Positions 23,984 through 35,398 of a stretch of DNA of 64,000 nucleotides are shown here, one piece after another (the stretch's first letter is position 1; every line of letters begins with the position of its first letter). The notes beneath the pieces were generated by a model, which was given only the letters and a program-made list of their open reading frames with translations, was not told where the DNA came from and searched no databases. Source of the stretch: Macropodus opercularis (Eukaryota > Chordata > Actinopteri > Anabantiformes > Osphronemidae). Location of the stretch: assembly GCA_030770545.1 (NCBI GenBank), contig CM061109.1, positions 2,666,001 through 2,730,000 on the forward strand, in the 5' to 3' direction. A program made the translations under genes and the position numbers.

Positions 23984-25870
23984 AGTCCCAGAGATTTGTA
24001 ACCCTCCTTTAGCCAAGTGGATGCTAAGTGGCTAGTCTTTTGGCTACCATTAGCATCAATTCATGTGTAAATATGGTCATTACCTGAGCAATCTGCAGGG
24101 GGGTTGGGGGTGTGTGTGTGAATGGTTGCTGGTGGCTTGTTTGTATGTGTGGGGGAGGGATTGCTGCTAAAAGCAGAGAACTTGATTGACCGGCTAAGAA
24201 AAAGTATCTCGAGTCGCCTTCAGAGCTTCCTGTGTTTCATCACTCTTGACATGCTTCATAGCATTCAAGAATGGACTATTCAACATGCACAGGAAACGGA
24301 GCATGTTCATTGGTTCATGGCCCTCCCTGAACTAATGGCATTTATTGCAATTGTCATCTTGCGGGGGCTTACCAAGGTTCCATCACTACGTGACTGCAAA
24401 CCTGGGAAACCCAAATATCATTGGAACAATGCCGCAAAACCGCTTCCAAGACATCATGCGACACCTACGCTTTGATGACAGGTCCACCCAGGGTGATCGA
24501 ACAAAGACTGATAAGTTTGCTGCCATTTCCAGTGTGTGGGGATCATTTGTCACCAATTGCATCACATCCAACAACCCTGGTCTACATATCACCGTTGATG
24601 AACTTGCAGTATATTGCAACTAAACCTGACCAAACCTGGGATCAAGTTTTGGGTGGCTTGCGACCTAAAATCCAAGTACATTTGTAATGTCCTCCCATAT
24701 CTTGGCAAGGACCCTAGTCGTCCCAGTGGTTACCACGGACAATTTTCTTCACATCGCTGTCACTTGCGCATAAACTTCTTAGCCGGAAAACCACCATCCT
24801 CGGCACAGTCAACAAGATTCGCCGGGAAATCCCTCAATCCGCTAGACACACAGATCGCAATGAATTCACCACTCAGGTATGTTGCAGGTCTTTTGTGGTT
24901 CTATGTTTAAGTGTTTCTAATTTTTAGAATCACCACCGCCAAGTTTGTCATTGTGTGTAAAAGTGCTATGAAAACAACTATTTATCTTATTTATTAGGTG
25001 ATTTCAACCACTGCTGCTACACTGACGGCGTATGCGCCCAAACGGAAGAAGACCGTCTACATTCTTAACAGCATGCACAGCGTGATTCAGACTGATAATA
25101 CCACCAAAAGGAAGCCAAACACTGTCACTCTTTACAACACCACAAAGTGCGGCGTGGATGTGATGGACCAGATGGTGCGGGAGTACACTGTCCGCACAGG
25201 GACACGGCGCTGGCCAGTTGCCGTGTTCTATAACATGATTGACATGACAGCACTGAATGCACATGTGCTGTATCAAGCAGGCACCTGAATGCAGGAAAGA
25301 CGGGTGGACTTCCTGGTGGAGCTTGCAAGAGAGTTGGCTAACTCTCATATGTGTGCGAAGAAGGCAAGAAAAGAACAATTGCTTCGAAAACAACCCTCCA
25401 CACCAAGCCCTGGAAAAAGAGCCATGTGTCAGGTCAAACACCAAGGCAAGAACAATCATGCCACTGTGCGATGTGTTCACTACTACAGATACACATGTGG
25501 TAAATGCAGACGGGAGATACAATGGCAGTGCCAGGATTGTGAGTGATTGCTGGAATGTACTCACTCACTTTTTAATATTATTTGTAAATATGTGTACAAA
25601 TGGTTGGTTTCTTTTTTTTATTTTGTACTATTTTTATCAATAAACCTCAGCAACAAAGGAAAAAAACATGTGTTGATTTCTCCCTAAGATGAAGTGAAAC
25701 ACAAGTTTCCTTGAAGTGGTTCAGCATGGCCCCACATTGTTTACATAACAAAAGCAACTGTTCACAGCTGATTAAGGATATTAGCCTAAAGACTTCCAGC
25801 CCATCGGCTGTCCTGCGGGTTTTATAGGTAGAAAAGCCAAATGGCTGCTCTCTGGGACTTCTAGTGTTAA
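23984..25870 (+). mobile_element. piggyBac element, copy A, 5' terminus lost
   Basis: The 3' end is TCTCTGGGACTTCTAGTG plus TTAA (25867-25870). The 5' side begins AGTCCCAGAGATTTG, so the outer 11 or so bases and the TTAA visible at 103-106 are missing here, replaced by truncated L2. The element cannot be mobilised in cis with one terminus damaged. The same damaged junction is in copy B, so it precedes the segmental duplication. Confidence 0.8.
24122..25546 (+). pseudogene. piggyBac transposase, broken, copy A
   Basis: A DDE transposase of the piggyBac (DDE_Tnp_1_7) family. Recognisable in order: HLRFDDRSTQGDRTKTDKFA region, first catalytic Asp in ITVDE, KFWVACDLKSKY with the second Asp, a TTKCGVDVMDQM block with the third conserved Asp region, RRWPVAVFYNMID, and a C-terminal Cys-rich motif (CGKCRREIQWQCQDC). 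Damage: 8 bp lost near 24394 relative to B, loss of about 20 residues with a stop after VDE, a further frame change near 24790, and a TGA at 25286. A 121-bp intron is inferred at 24877-24997 (GTATG to TTATTAG), which restores alignment across it. Confidence 0.75.
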
Positions 25871-26121
25871 TAGAATTTAAAACTATTACTGGATGAAAAT
25901 GATCCCTGAAAAAGCAACTACATAAAAACTGACAAGATGACGTGGCCTTTTCTAGGGATAACAGTAAGTATCACAGCAACATATCAATTGGTGCCATGGA
26001 TCACATTTAAAACAATACTTTGAATGTACAACAGATGAAGAAATGCACAATTATAATAAGAAGAACTTAAGGTTTGATAACAACAGGTGTTACACCAATG
26101 ATGTAAAAATGAAATCCAGGG

Positions 26122-28107
26122 CACAAAGTAGTATCCTAAACGTATGAGCTACAGTTCACTCCCTGCAAGGGCCCCATGAGCGAAAGAGAACCAACATGTT
26201 CATCAGGTTAACCATGGCTTCAACCACAAATTAAACACAGTTCCACACAAAACCCTGACTCAAATCTGTACGAAATACAGTGGTAGCTGTTAAAAGTGTC
26301 GTATTCCACCGCGTTGGTTTGTCATTTCTGCCACGTTTCCACTGCATTTTTGCCGAGGCACAGCGTGTGTTACGTCTAAATGACCTGTAGGTGGCGATGG
26401 GCTGACACTTATAGCCGGTCATGGCTAGTCCTACAACCACACAGTACTGTACCGAGGATTTCTGTGAATTCTTTATTTATCAGACGTTATAATATAAACT
26501 CCCAACTCAATAAAAGAGTAAGGTTCACTAAAATGGAAATTTATACAAGAAAATCTCATTCAATGGTGGCTACATCCATTCAGACAAGAACACCTGTGAA
26601 GCCACCCTGGCGGTGTCTTGTGTAGTTCAGCGGTTCCCGTTTTGGCGACCCGAGTTTCTGCCTGATTTTAATTTCTAAAATCTCCTTTTAATCAACTCAT
26701 AACAGACATATGGACGCGTGTTTGAAAGATATAATGCTGTTTTGTTTACCTTGTCTTCTGCGCTTTGTGAACTGAAGTGAGCTGCTGCCACCAGCGCCCA
26801 CAAGCTGACAGGACGTGATGAGTCCAGCGGAGACCAATACACAAAATGTATGAATTAAAAGACGCTTCAGACGATTCACTCCTTGACAAAACACGGTGTT
26901 GGGACACACTAGACAAGAAATACGCACTGTTGTTTAGCTCAGGATCTGGGGACGAATTTATCGATGTTAATGTCGTCATTCATTTAGTTTGTTGGTTACA
27001 TACAGACACCTTAAATAAATAAACTCCACACAACCATCCACTTTAAATACGTGTAAAAAAACACACATGTATGAATCAACTTTCAGACAACCTCAGCTGG
27101 ATGACTGAGAATCTCCACCGACATCCAGTTAAAGGCAAAGACGTCCCCTCCCCCACGTTAAGATCGTTGCAGTCAGATGGAAACGAGAATTCTCACCTTG
27201 GCTGCAGCAGCAAAGGACTGAAAGTTCAGCTGAAAACCTTTAGACCCTTCATTATTTATTGGTGATTTTTACTGGAGGAAGCGCAAAGTCATCACAGTCA
27301 GAATAAGGCGATCAGTCATTGAGCCGCCAGTCAGCCTTCGCTATAATTTGGGTGAACAATTGATACAATGGTAACAATGACGGTGCAGCTTGAATGAGGA
27401 GCTTTAACTGTGCGTTTTTCTGACGATGCTGCAGTTTACAAACCAGGAAGGCTCCTGTAAAACGTGGTGGCTTCTCAGCAGCCTTTCACCGCTTGGCGGC
27501 TGAAGCCAAGGTGAGGAGTGAACATTAACATATGAATACACCTGCTGTGGGAAGCGATGTGATCAAACGTTCCCTGTTTTCACTCACTGTATCTAAACAA
27601 CACTGTTGGATTATTTACCATAGAGAAGGCTTCATACAGAAATTCTCTACAAGAGACAAACATTATAGTGAAGTTCACTTACCGGCAGAAATTGTGACAA
27701 CAGAATAGTTATATGCACATTTTTAAAAGTGCAAAGTATCATATATTAATTACATCGCGGCCACAGAAATATGTGGAGATATTTATATCACAGCAGACGT
27801 GATACAGTGTGTGTGTAGATATTTTGGGAGATGCCTGCTGTCTTTAAAGCCTTTCAACATCAAACACAAGACACAGCCATTATAACTTTGCAGTGAACGG
27901 AAGATAGTTGTAAGACAGAAACGCTGTTTTTCAGATAACAATTCAGAGCTTTTTGCGGAAAAAAAACTAAAACGTTGTGGAGACGCAAAGATACTGCAAT
28001 GAAAACGGATCACGTTTTGAAGTGCTGCCACTATAAGTAGTGTGTTCAGCTTCCTATTATTATTATATTGAAACTACACACAGTACAGAGCAACAACCAT
28101 GACTTGT
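26122..28107. other. 2-kb block present in both right arms, absent from left arm
   Basis: The left arm reads straight through at about 12117-12126 where this block begins after AAATCCAGGG and ends before GACCACAGTG. No TE protein, terminal repeat or clear target duplication was found; small frames (26231-26440, 26697-26927, 27783-28031) are unremarkable. Either an insertion into the right arm before the A/B duplication or a deletion from the left. Confidence 0.5.
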
Positions 28108-28977
28108 GACCACAGTGATGGCCCTACTTCTTTACCTGATTATTAACATCTCACTGGAAGCAGGGGGCATCTCACTCTCAACTGCCACTGCAGGAGTCTG
28201 CTTGTGTGTCACCTGGAATTGAGGGGAAAAACTAAAACTTATTAACAACAGATAGATACCACATCTTTACAGATTAACAAGCTGTAAGTAAGTAAGTAGT
28301 AAGAATCAGCAACAATCAGTATCGATAGGTGCTTAAAATATCTTCATCTGTCTGAGCATGTTTTTCCGTCTTGTCTACTGCACAAAAAACACTGTAATAA
28401 TGTGGCACATACGTCCATAATACGTTTTCACCTCATCAGTATAAATGATGGCGCTCACATCCTGACAGCAGCTTTAACAGGGAGTGGGTTTTGTTGACAT
28501 TTTACCCTTTTTTTTGACTGAACATCTTCTTTTGTCTCTGCGTTACCAAGCTGTGTGCAACACTTGCTTGCATGCTGCACAGCTGTTGGGACTACAGATA
28601 ATGTTTCTACCATAGCCCCAAGTACAAACCAGAGCACGTTGCTAACTTGTAACACATTCAGACATAACTTATGAAATAAAGGCAAAAAAGATATACAGTT
28701 CATTTAATACATAAACTAAGGATTGAATTTACATGCTTATTAATTATCTACCAGAGTTCTGTGGAAGGACACATGTGCAACTGAAACACAGTCTGGTTGA
28801 TACACTGCTAACAAAATGGTCCAAACCTTGTTATACAGTGGTTGTGTAAATATTGTCAGCAGTTAGCCTTAGGTTAGCTTGTTAGCGACATTGCTACTTT
28901 AGCTTTACGTATTGTATATTCAAACATCTAGCAGCGCTACTGTACACAGTAAACATGTCACTGAGGAGGCCACCTAC

Positions 28978-29275
28978 CTGTCCAGCTTTTTTTCTTATTC
29001 TCCTTCTCTGTCGGTTGCTACAGCTTTACATGTTTCTGAAAGGGTAGATCGTGTGCTAGTTCCGGACGCCGCCATATTGGATGTTATCAATGCAACACGT
29101 TTTTCCCGAGTACCTCTGCGCCATGGTCGTCATGGTTACTCGGTAGCTTGAATCTGATGGGCTGAGAATATCAACTGCTAGATCGGCGGTTGATGACGTC
29201 ACGTAACTGTGGAGTCGGCTAAACAGATGAAACTGGTACCAGTCATATCATTTCCACCGAGACAGAGAAACAGAG
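28978..29275. promoter_or_regulatory. Candidate bidirectional promoter with two first exons, R1
   Basis: Minus strand: ATGGCGGCG (29075 downward) with an open frame through most of the exon to a stop near its end, and CAG|GTAGGT donor at 28978/28977. Plus strand: exon ending GAAACAGAG at 29275, followed by GTAAGAC. Between them lies a perfect palindromic CRE, TGACGTCA, at 29194-29201. ATGGCGG at a divergent CpG-bearing promoter recalls housekeeping first exons, but no downstream coding exon was identified. Confidence 0.45.
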
Positions 29276-29689
29276 GTAAGACATTTTATGCTGAGATAAA
29301 AAATATTTGTATATTATTTGTGCTATGCATTCTGATCAGTTGAGAAATGTCTTGAACTGCTTATTGTGTGTATTGTGACGTTTTTTTTACTATTGTGATT
29401 TGGTTACTATTGGACGTTTGTTTCACCTGAAAAACTACTTATCATGTCAGTGTTTGCTATCGTTTTCCATGTTTTCTTTTTGACATGCTCTATTAAAACA
29501 TTAGAGTGTTACCTTATTGAAACGAAAACCGATCAAGTCATGGGTCACACTAGAAAACTGTCTTGGAGGATCATTCCTGTATTTGTCCACGAGGGGGCAG
29601 CGTCTGCCCTGTACGCGGCCACTTGAAGCGTTTTTCCCAGCGTGTCTGACTTTAGCATCGACTCCTCAGCGCTGCTCTTTATGATGCTC

Positions 29690-29826
29690 TTTCAACAACA
29701 GTTGTAAACCAGGTCCACTATCTGTGCTGCTGGAGGATGAACAGCTTGTGTTTGACGACATCACGTGACCCTGGGGTCCTAAACCAGACGGTACCAGATC
29801 CTCCCCATGAAGACAGAGACACAGAG
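29690..29826 (+). repeat. Second leader repeat, R1
   Basis: CACGTGACCCTGG and a GACAGAGACACAG segment ending at 29826 before GTAAGAC, parallel to the first leader ending at 29275. Relative to 9770-9990 it lacks the central part. In R2 the same copy ends at 56760. Confidence 0.5.
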
Positions 29827-30879
29827 GTAAGACATTCTACAGCTGATAAAAATGTTCATTTCACTTCTGTTTTCTGATCAGTTGAGGACATAGTTCATGT
29901 ACTTTACCTGTTTGTGTCATGTGAAGGTGTTTTTGTTTACTTTCACCCTGAACAAGATTAGACTGAAATGTGCAGGTTTTGTTGCAACTTATCTATGTAA
30001 ATGAGAAAACTGAATAAAACCTTAACTAAATGTTAGCATGGAAGTTTTACCAACTTGAAACGTTTAGTCCAGTGTCCAGTGATGCTGAGATAAATATTTC
30101 ATTCGTATGTCAGGATACAAGATCTATGTTGTTTTACTTTATTAATAAAATGTTCAACGTCATACCTCAACAACGCCTATACTTAGACTGAAAATGCAGC
30201 TGTATAGAATAAATGCTTTGGGTATTAAGATTAGATTACAGTAGTTCCCTGTAGGTTGGGGCAAAGCATTGATTTGGGCATAGCTTTAAAAATTCTGTGT
30301 CTTCTTACATATAACTTTGTGTTAAACCTAGCTTGTATTTTGATTAATTTGATTTATATTGGTTTTATTTTGTAGTATAAAAGTGTGATGGACAGTCTGC
30401 TGACCGGCGCCTGAGTCCAGACTAATGGTTACAGCCGACACCAGGGAAAAGTTCCACCTGCTCCACAGAAACAGGACTGGATTCCCGCCTGACATCCGGG
30501 ACAGGAGGCAGACAGCGGACGCTCCATTCAGAGTGAGTCCAGTGTTCTGAAGCGACTATGTGTAGGTGAAGAATGTGTGTGTAGCTCTGTGAAATGGTTT
30601 AGTCACCTGACGCGTTCTGTCATTTCTTTAGTGGTCAGTGAATGTTACAGTGAAGTTACATGTAGGATATTACAAATACTGAAGTCTTACGTTGTGTAAG
30701 TCATTAATGGGTTTAAAGAGAATCGACCACATGTGTAAGAAAAAGTTCAGCAACATTGTGGCCTGTGTTTTAAAGCAGATTTTTTTTGTCTTCATTTGTG
30801 TCACTTTGTGGTAAACCTAGCATGTATTTAGTTTTATTTGAGTTGATTTTATGTTTTAGAGCATTCATACATCTAGGGA

Positions 30880-31456
30880 TGTCCCATCTGAATAAAATGG
30901 GCGTATGACTGATATAATAACATCATAAGCTTTGCGATGACTCCTTCAGTGTCCCGTGTGCATTGCTGATAAGCACACTACAGGGTACGTTGCTCGGAAC
31001 GAATGTGTCATACAAACTACCTGGCTGAAGAGAGTCACCCAAAGTTAGAGTATGTTTGATAAGATCCAACCATACGATGAGATGGGAAGATCAGTGTGAG
31101 TGAAAACCCCTGTGTGAATGATAAGCCCATTGAAAGTTTAAGCACCAGCCCAAGTGAATTTACACAACCACAGGGAACAAAATGGGGAAGTTAGAAGCTT
31201 TACCAGGTTGGTGTGTTGGCCAAATGGAACATGCGTTTAGACAGCAGGTAGCATGCGAGGGGTGGCTAAACCATTGTGTTACAATATATAAGAAGCTCTG
31301 GTGTTAACATCCTTCAGAAGACAGTGGTTCGCTGTAGGATGTCTTCCTCATGCCAGCACGTACTAAACGTTGAGCTGGTTCATTACACCAACATGCTCCT
31401 CTAGTTTTCTCAGTATGTTCCAGCATTTGTCATAAGAAGAAGGTTTTTCCACGACA
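30880..31456 (+). mobile_element. LTR, array 1 unit 1
   Basis: 577 bp, TGTCCC...ACGACA with TGTC/GACA inverted ends. A TATATAAG box lies before the likely start of R. It carries the 7-bp CATAAGA extra that also occurs in the inverted fragment at 8297. Confidence 0.7.
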
Positions 31457-32480
31457 TCTTGGTGTCAGAAGTTGGACGGACAGTCTGCTGACTGACGCCT
31501 GAGTCCAGACTGAGGGTTACAGTCGACACAAGGGAAAGGTTCCTCTAAACAGAAAAAGGAGGACTGGATTCCCGCCTGATGTTCGGAACAGGAGGCGGAC
31601 AGCGGATGCTCCGTTCACAGTGAGTACAGTGTTATGAACCATCTTTTATATCACATACAAACTGAAATTACATCACAGTATTTTACGATGAACCTCTGAA
31701 CTTGTAACATAAACTTATTGTTGAGGCGAGAGCCAACAAGTCTCCTCTCTGTGATGCTCAGGCTACTGATCATTAGTTAACAGGTTTTGGACTGAAAGTG
31801 CAAATGTATAGAATAGATGCTTTGGGTATTGACAGATTACAGGATTTCCCTGTAGGTTGGGGCAAAGCATTGATTTGGGCATAGCTTTAAAACTTCTGTG
31901 TCTACTTACATGTACCTTTGTGTTAAACCTAGCTTGTATTTTGATTAATTTGATTTATATTGGTTTTATTTTGTAGTATAAAAGTGTGATGGACAGTCTG
32001 CTGACCGGCGCCTGAGTCCAGACTAATGGTTACAGCCGACACCAGGGAAAAGTTCCACCTGCTTCACAGAAACAGGACTGGATTCCCGCCTGACATCCGG
32101 GACAGGAGGCAGACAGCGGACGCTCCATTCAGAGTGAGTCCAGTGTTCTGAAGCAACTATGTGTAGGTGAAGAATGTGTGTGTAGCTCTGTGAAATGGTT
32201 TAGTCACCTGACGCGTTCTGTCATTTCTTTAGTGGTCAGTGAATGTTACAGTGAAGTTACATGTAGGATATTACAAATACTGAAGTCTTACGTTGTTTAA
32301 GTCATTAATGGGTTTAAAGAGAATCGACCACATGTGTAAGAAAAAGTTCAGCAACATTGTGGCCTATGTTTTAAAGCAGATATTTTTTGTCTTCATTTGT
32401 GTGACTTTGTGGTAAACCTAGCTTGTATTTAGTTTTATTTGAGTTGATTTTATGTTTTAGAGCATTCATACATCTAGGGA

Positions 32481-33050
32481 TGTCCCATCTGAATAAAATG
32501 GGCGTATGACTGATATAATAACATCATAAGCTTTGCGATGACTCCTTCAGTGTCCCGTGTGCATTGCTGATAAGCACACTACAGGGTACGTTGCTCGGAA
32601 CGAATGTGTCATACAAACTACCTGGCTGAAGAGAGTCACCCAAAGTTAGAGTATGTTTGATAAGATCCAACCATACGATGAGATGGGAAGATCAGTGTGA
32701 GTGAAAACCCCTGTGTGAATGATAAGCCCATTGAAAGTTTAAGCACCGGCCCAAGTGAATCTACACAACCACAGGGAACAAAATGGGGAAGTTAGAAGCT
32801 TTACCAGGTTGGTGTGTTGGCCAAATGGAACATGCGTTTAGACAGCAGGTAGCATGCGAGGGGTGGCTAAACCATTGTGTTACAATATATAAGAAGCTCT
32901 GGTGTTAACATCCATCAGAAGACAGTGGTTCGCTGTAGGATGTCTTCCTCATGCCAGCACGTACTAAACGTTGAGCTGGTTCATTACACCAACATGCTCC
33001 TCTAGTTTTCTCAGTATGTTCCAGCATTTGAAGAAGGTTTTTCCACGACA
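32481..33050 (+). mobile_element. LTR, array 1 unit 2
   Basis: 570 bp with the same termini; primer-binding-like sequence begins at 33054. Confidence 0.7.
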
Positions 33051-34074
33051 TCTTGGTGTCAGAAGTTGGACGGACAGTCTGCCGACTGACGCCTGAGTCC
33101 ACACTGAGGGTTACAGTCGACACAAGGGAAAGGTTCCTCTAAACAGAAAAAGGAGGACTGGATTCACGCCTGATGTTCGGAACAGGAGGCGGACAGCGGA
33201 TGCTCCGTTCACAGTGAGTACAGTGTTATGAGCCATCTTTTATATCACATACAAACTGAAATTACATCACAGTATTTTACGATGAACCTCTGAACTTGTA
33301 ACATAAACTCATTGTTGAGGCGAGAGCCAACAAGTCTCCTCTCTGTGATGCTCAGGCTACTGATCATTAGTTAACAGGTTTTGGACTGAAAGTGCAAATG
33401 TATAGAATAGATGCTTTGGGTATTGACAGATTACAGTAGTTCCCTGTAGGTTGGGGCAAAGCATTGATTTGGGCATAGCTTTAAAACTTCTGTGTCTAAT
33501 TACATGTACCTTTGTGTTAAACCTAGCTTGTATTTTGATTAATTTGATTTATATTGGTTTTATTTTGTAGTATAAAAGTGTGATGGACAGTCTGATGACC
33601 GGCACCTGAGTCCAGACTAATGGTTACAGCCGACACCAGGGAAAAGTTCCACCTGCTCCACAGAAACAGGACTGGATTCCCGCCTGACATCCGGGACAGG
33701 AGGCAGACAGCGGACGCTCCATTCAGAGTGAGTCCAGTGTTCTGAAGCAACTATGTGTAGGTGAAGAATGTGTGTGTAGCTCTGTGAAATGGTTTAGTCA
33801 CCTGACGCGTTCTGTAATTTCTTTAGTGGTCAGTGAATGTTACAGTGAAGTTACATGTAGGATATTACAAATACTGAAGTCTTACGTTGTGTAAGTCATT
33901 AATGGGTTTAAAGAGAATCGACCACATGTGTAAGAAAAAGTTCAGCAACATTGTGGCCTATGTTTTAAAGCAGATTTTTTTTGTCTTCATTTGTGTCACT
34001 TTGTGGTAAACCTAGCTTGTATTTAGTTTTATTTGAGTTGATTTTATGTTTTAGAGCATTCATACATCTAGGGA

Positions 34075-34644
34075 TGTCCCATCTGAATAAAATGGGCGTA
34101 TGACTGATATAATAACATCATAAGCTTTGCGATGACTCCTTCAGTGTCCCGTGTGCATTGCTGATAAGCACACTACAGGGTACGTTGCTCGGAACGAATG
34201 TGTCATACAAACTACCTGGCTGAAGAGAGTCACCCAAAGTTAGAGTATGTTTGATAAGATCCAACCATACGATGAGATGGGAAGATCAGTGTGAGTGAAA
34301 ACCCCTGTATGAATGATAAGCCCATTGAAAGTTTAAGCACCGGCCCAAGTGAATCTACACAACCACAGGGAACAAAATGGGGAAGTTAGAAGCTTTACCA
34401 GGTTGGTGTGTTGGCCAAATGGAACATGCGTTTAGACAGCAGGTAGCATGCGAGGGGTGGCTAAACCATTGTGTTACAATATATAAGAAGCTCTGGTGTT
34501 AACATCCATCAGAAGACAGTGGTTCGCTGTAGGATGTCTTCCTCATGCCAGCACGTACTAAACGTTGAGCTGGTTCATTACACCAACATGCTCCTCTAGT
34601 TTTCTCAGTATGTTCCAGCATTTGAAGAAGGTTTTTCCACGACA
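34075..34644 (+). mobile_element. LTR, array 1 unit 3
   Basis: 570 bp with the same termini; primer-binding-like sequence begins at 34648. The following internal part is cut short at about 34748-34778. Confidence 0.7.
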
Positions 34645-34884
34645 TCTTGGTGTCAGAAGTTGGACGGACAGTCTGCCGACTGACGCCTGAGTCCAGACTG
34701 AGGGTTACAGTTGACACAAGGGAAAAGTTCCTCTAAACAGAAAAAGGATTTTATGATTAACCTCTGAACCTGTAACACGGTCGGTCATTTAAAAGAGACT
34801 TTATTCTAAGAAACATGCTACACAACGTCTTGTTTCAGCAGACACTGATTCCTCTCTAGATTAAAGAAAGGTCGAATTTGATTG

Positions 34885-35398
34885 AGTCTCTTAGACTTAG
34901 ATGCTGGGGGACGTCCTTCATTCACTGAGCTCCTCTACTTTTCCATTTCCTGTATCCACTAACATGCCTCCATGTCTACATGTGACTAACTCTATTCTCA
35001 TCTCCAGGTATCGTCAGACTCAGAGCCGTGTGTCTCCAGTGTTCATTTGCTGGTCCAACCATTCTGCCTGTGTTCTGTTGCTGCTTGTTTTGTTGTTGTG
35101 GTTGTGTTCTTTTCTCTCTTCTCTATCCCCTCACCCCAACCGGTCAAGGCAGATGGCCGCCCACACTGAGCCTGGGTCTGCTGGAGGTTTCTTCCTCTAT
35201 AGAGGGAGTTTTTCCGCTGTTGCTATTAAAATGTACAATTTATTGATTGGCTACAATTAAAAGCTTGCTCTATGTGGGATTTGTTGGGTCTAGTTGTGTA
35301 AGGTCTTAAACCTTACTTGTAAAGCGCCTTGAGATAACTGATGTTGTGAATTTTTGCTATATAAATAAAGTTGAAATGAATTGAATTGAAAATTGAAT
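34885..35398 (+). mobile_element. L2 3' end, about 510 bp
   Basis: It contains the L2 3' untranslated modules found on the minus strand at 37213-37760 and ends in CGCCTTGAGATAACTGATG, CTATATAAATAAAG and short GAATT repeats. It sits in inverted copy of the spacer segment around 23795, but extends further 5' than the L2 remnants in copies A and B, so those were shortened afterwards. Confidence 0.7.

Larger units (their letters stand above)
30376..33727 (+). other. Three exon-A units of array 1
   Basis: 157-bp blocks at 30376-30532, 31977-32133 and 33571-33727, each after a polypyrimidine-like TTTTATTTTGTAG and before GTGAGTCC. Each holds ATGGTTACAGCC starting a 36-codon open segment that runs in frame exactly to the donor (MVTADTREKFHLLHRNR at its start, rich in Arg and Asp afterwards). 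I do not recognise it. The blocks are copies of one another through array amplification, so sequence conservation alone says little. Confidence 0.4.
11110..33890 (+). repeat. Segmental duplication, copy A
   Basis: This interval is repeated in the same orientation at 36849-60822. Order, exon-like blocks and even decayed open frames correspond throughout, with a few percent mismatch at most by eye. Left breakpoints share TTCCACAGAACT. Private differences of A: solo LTR 11323-11785, LINE replacement 16167-16531, and about 180 bp at 17770-17935 absent from B. The right limit is uncertain because both copies run into the tandem LTR array. Confidence 0.9.
30880..34644 (+). repeat. Tandem array 1 of a small LTR element (1594-bp period)
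   Basis: LTR - 1024 bp internal - LTR - 1024 bp internal - LTR. LTR starts are at 30880, 32481 and 34075 (steps 1601 and 1594; the first LTR has 7 extra bases). Each internal part begins 3 bp after the LTR with TGGTGTCAGAAGTTGGA, close to the complement of a tRNA-Leu 3' end, a retroelement primer-binding site. No gag or pol lies inside. Adjacent units sharing LTRs indicate growth by unequal recombination. Confidence 0.75.
25871..34778 (+). repeat. Right inverted arm R1
   Basis: Inverted counterpart of 3826-12380. From the piggyBac TTAA outward: arm sequence matching 12130-12365, a roughly 2-kb block absent from the left arm, arm sequence matching 11110-12120, promoter-like block, leader repeat, then three units of the LTR array. 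The same arm occurs a third time at 52785-60822. Confidence 0.8.

Noticed and set aside
33523..33750. 75-codon minus-strand frame repeated at 57262, 58856 and 60450
   Set aside because: It uses a non-ATG start and its copies follow from array amplification; the plus-strand exon-like block overlapping it has better splice and start signals.
30880..34644. CRISPR-like or satellite interpretation of the periodic repeat
   Set aside because: The unit is 1594 bp with LTR termini and primer-binding-like sequence, so a tandem LTR element explains it better.
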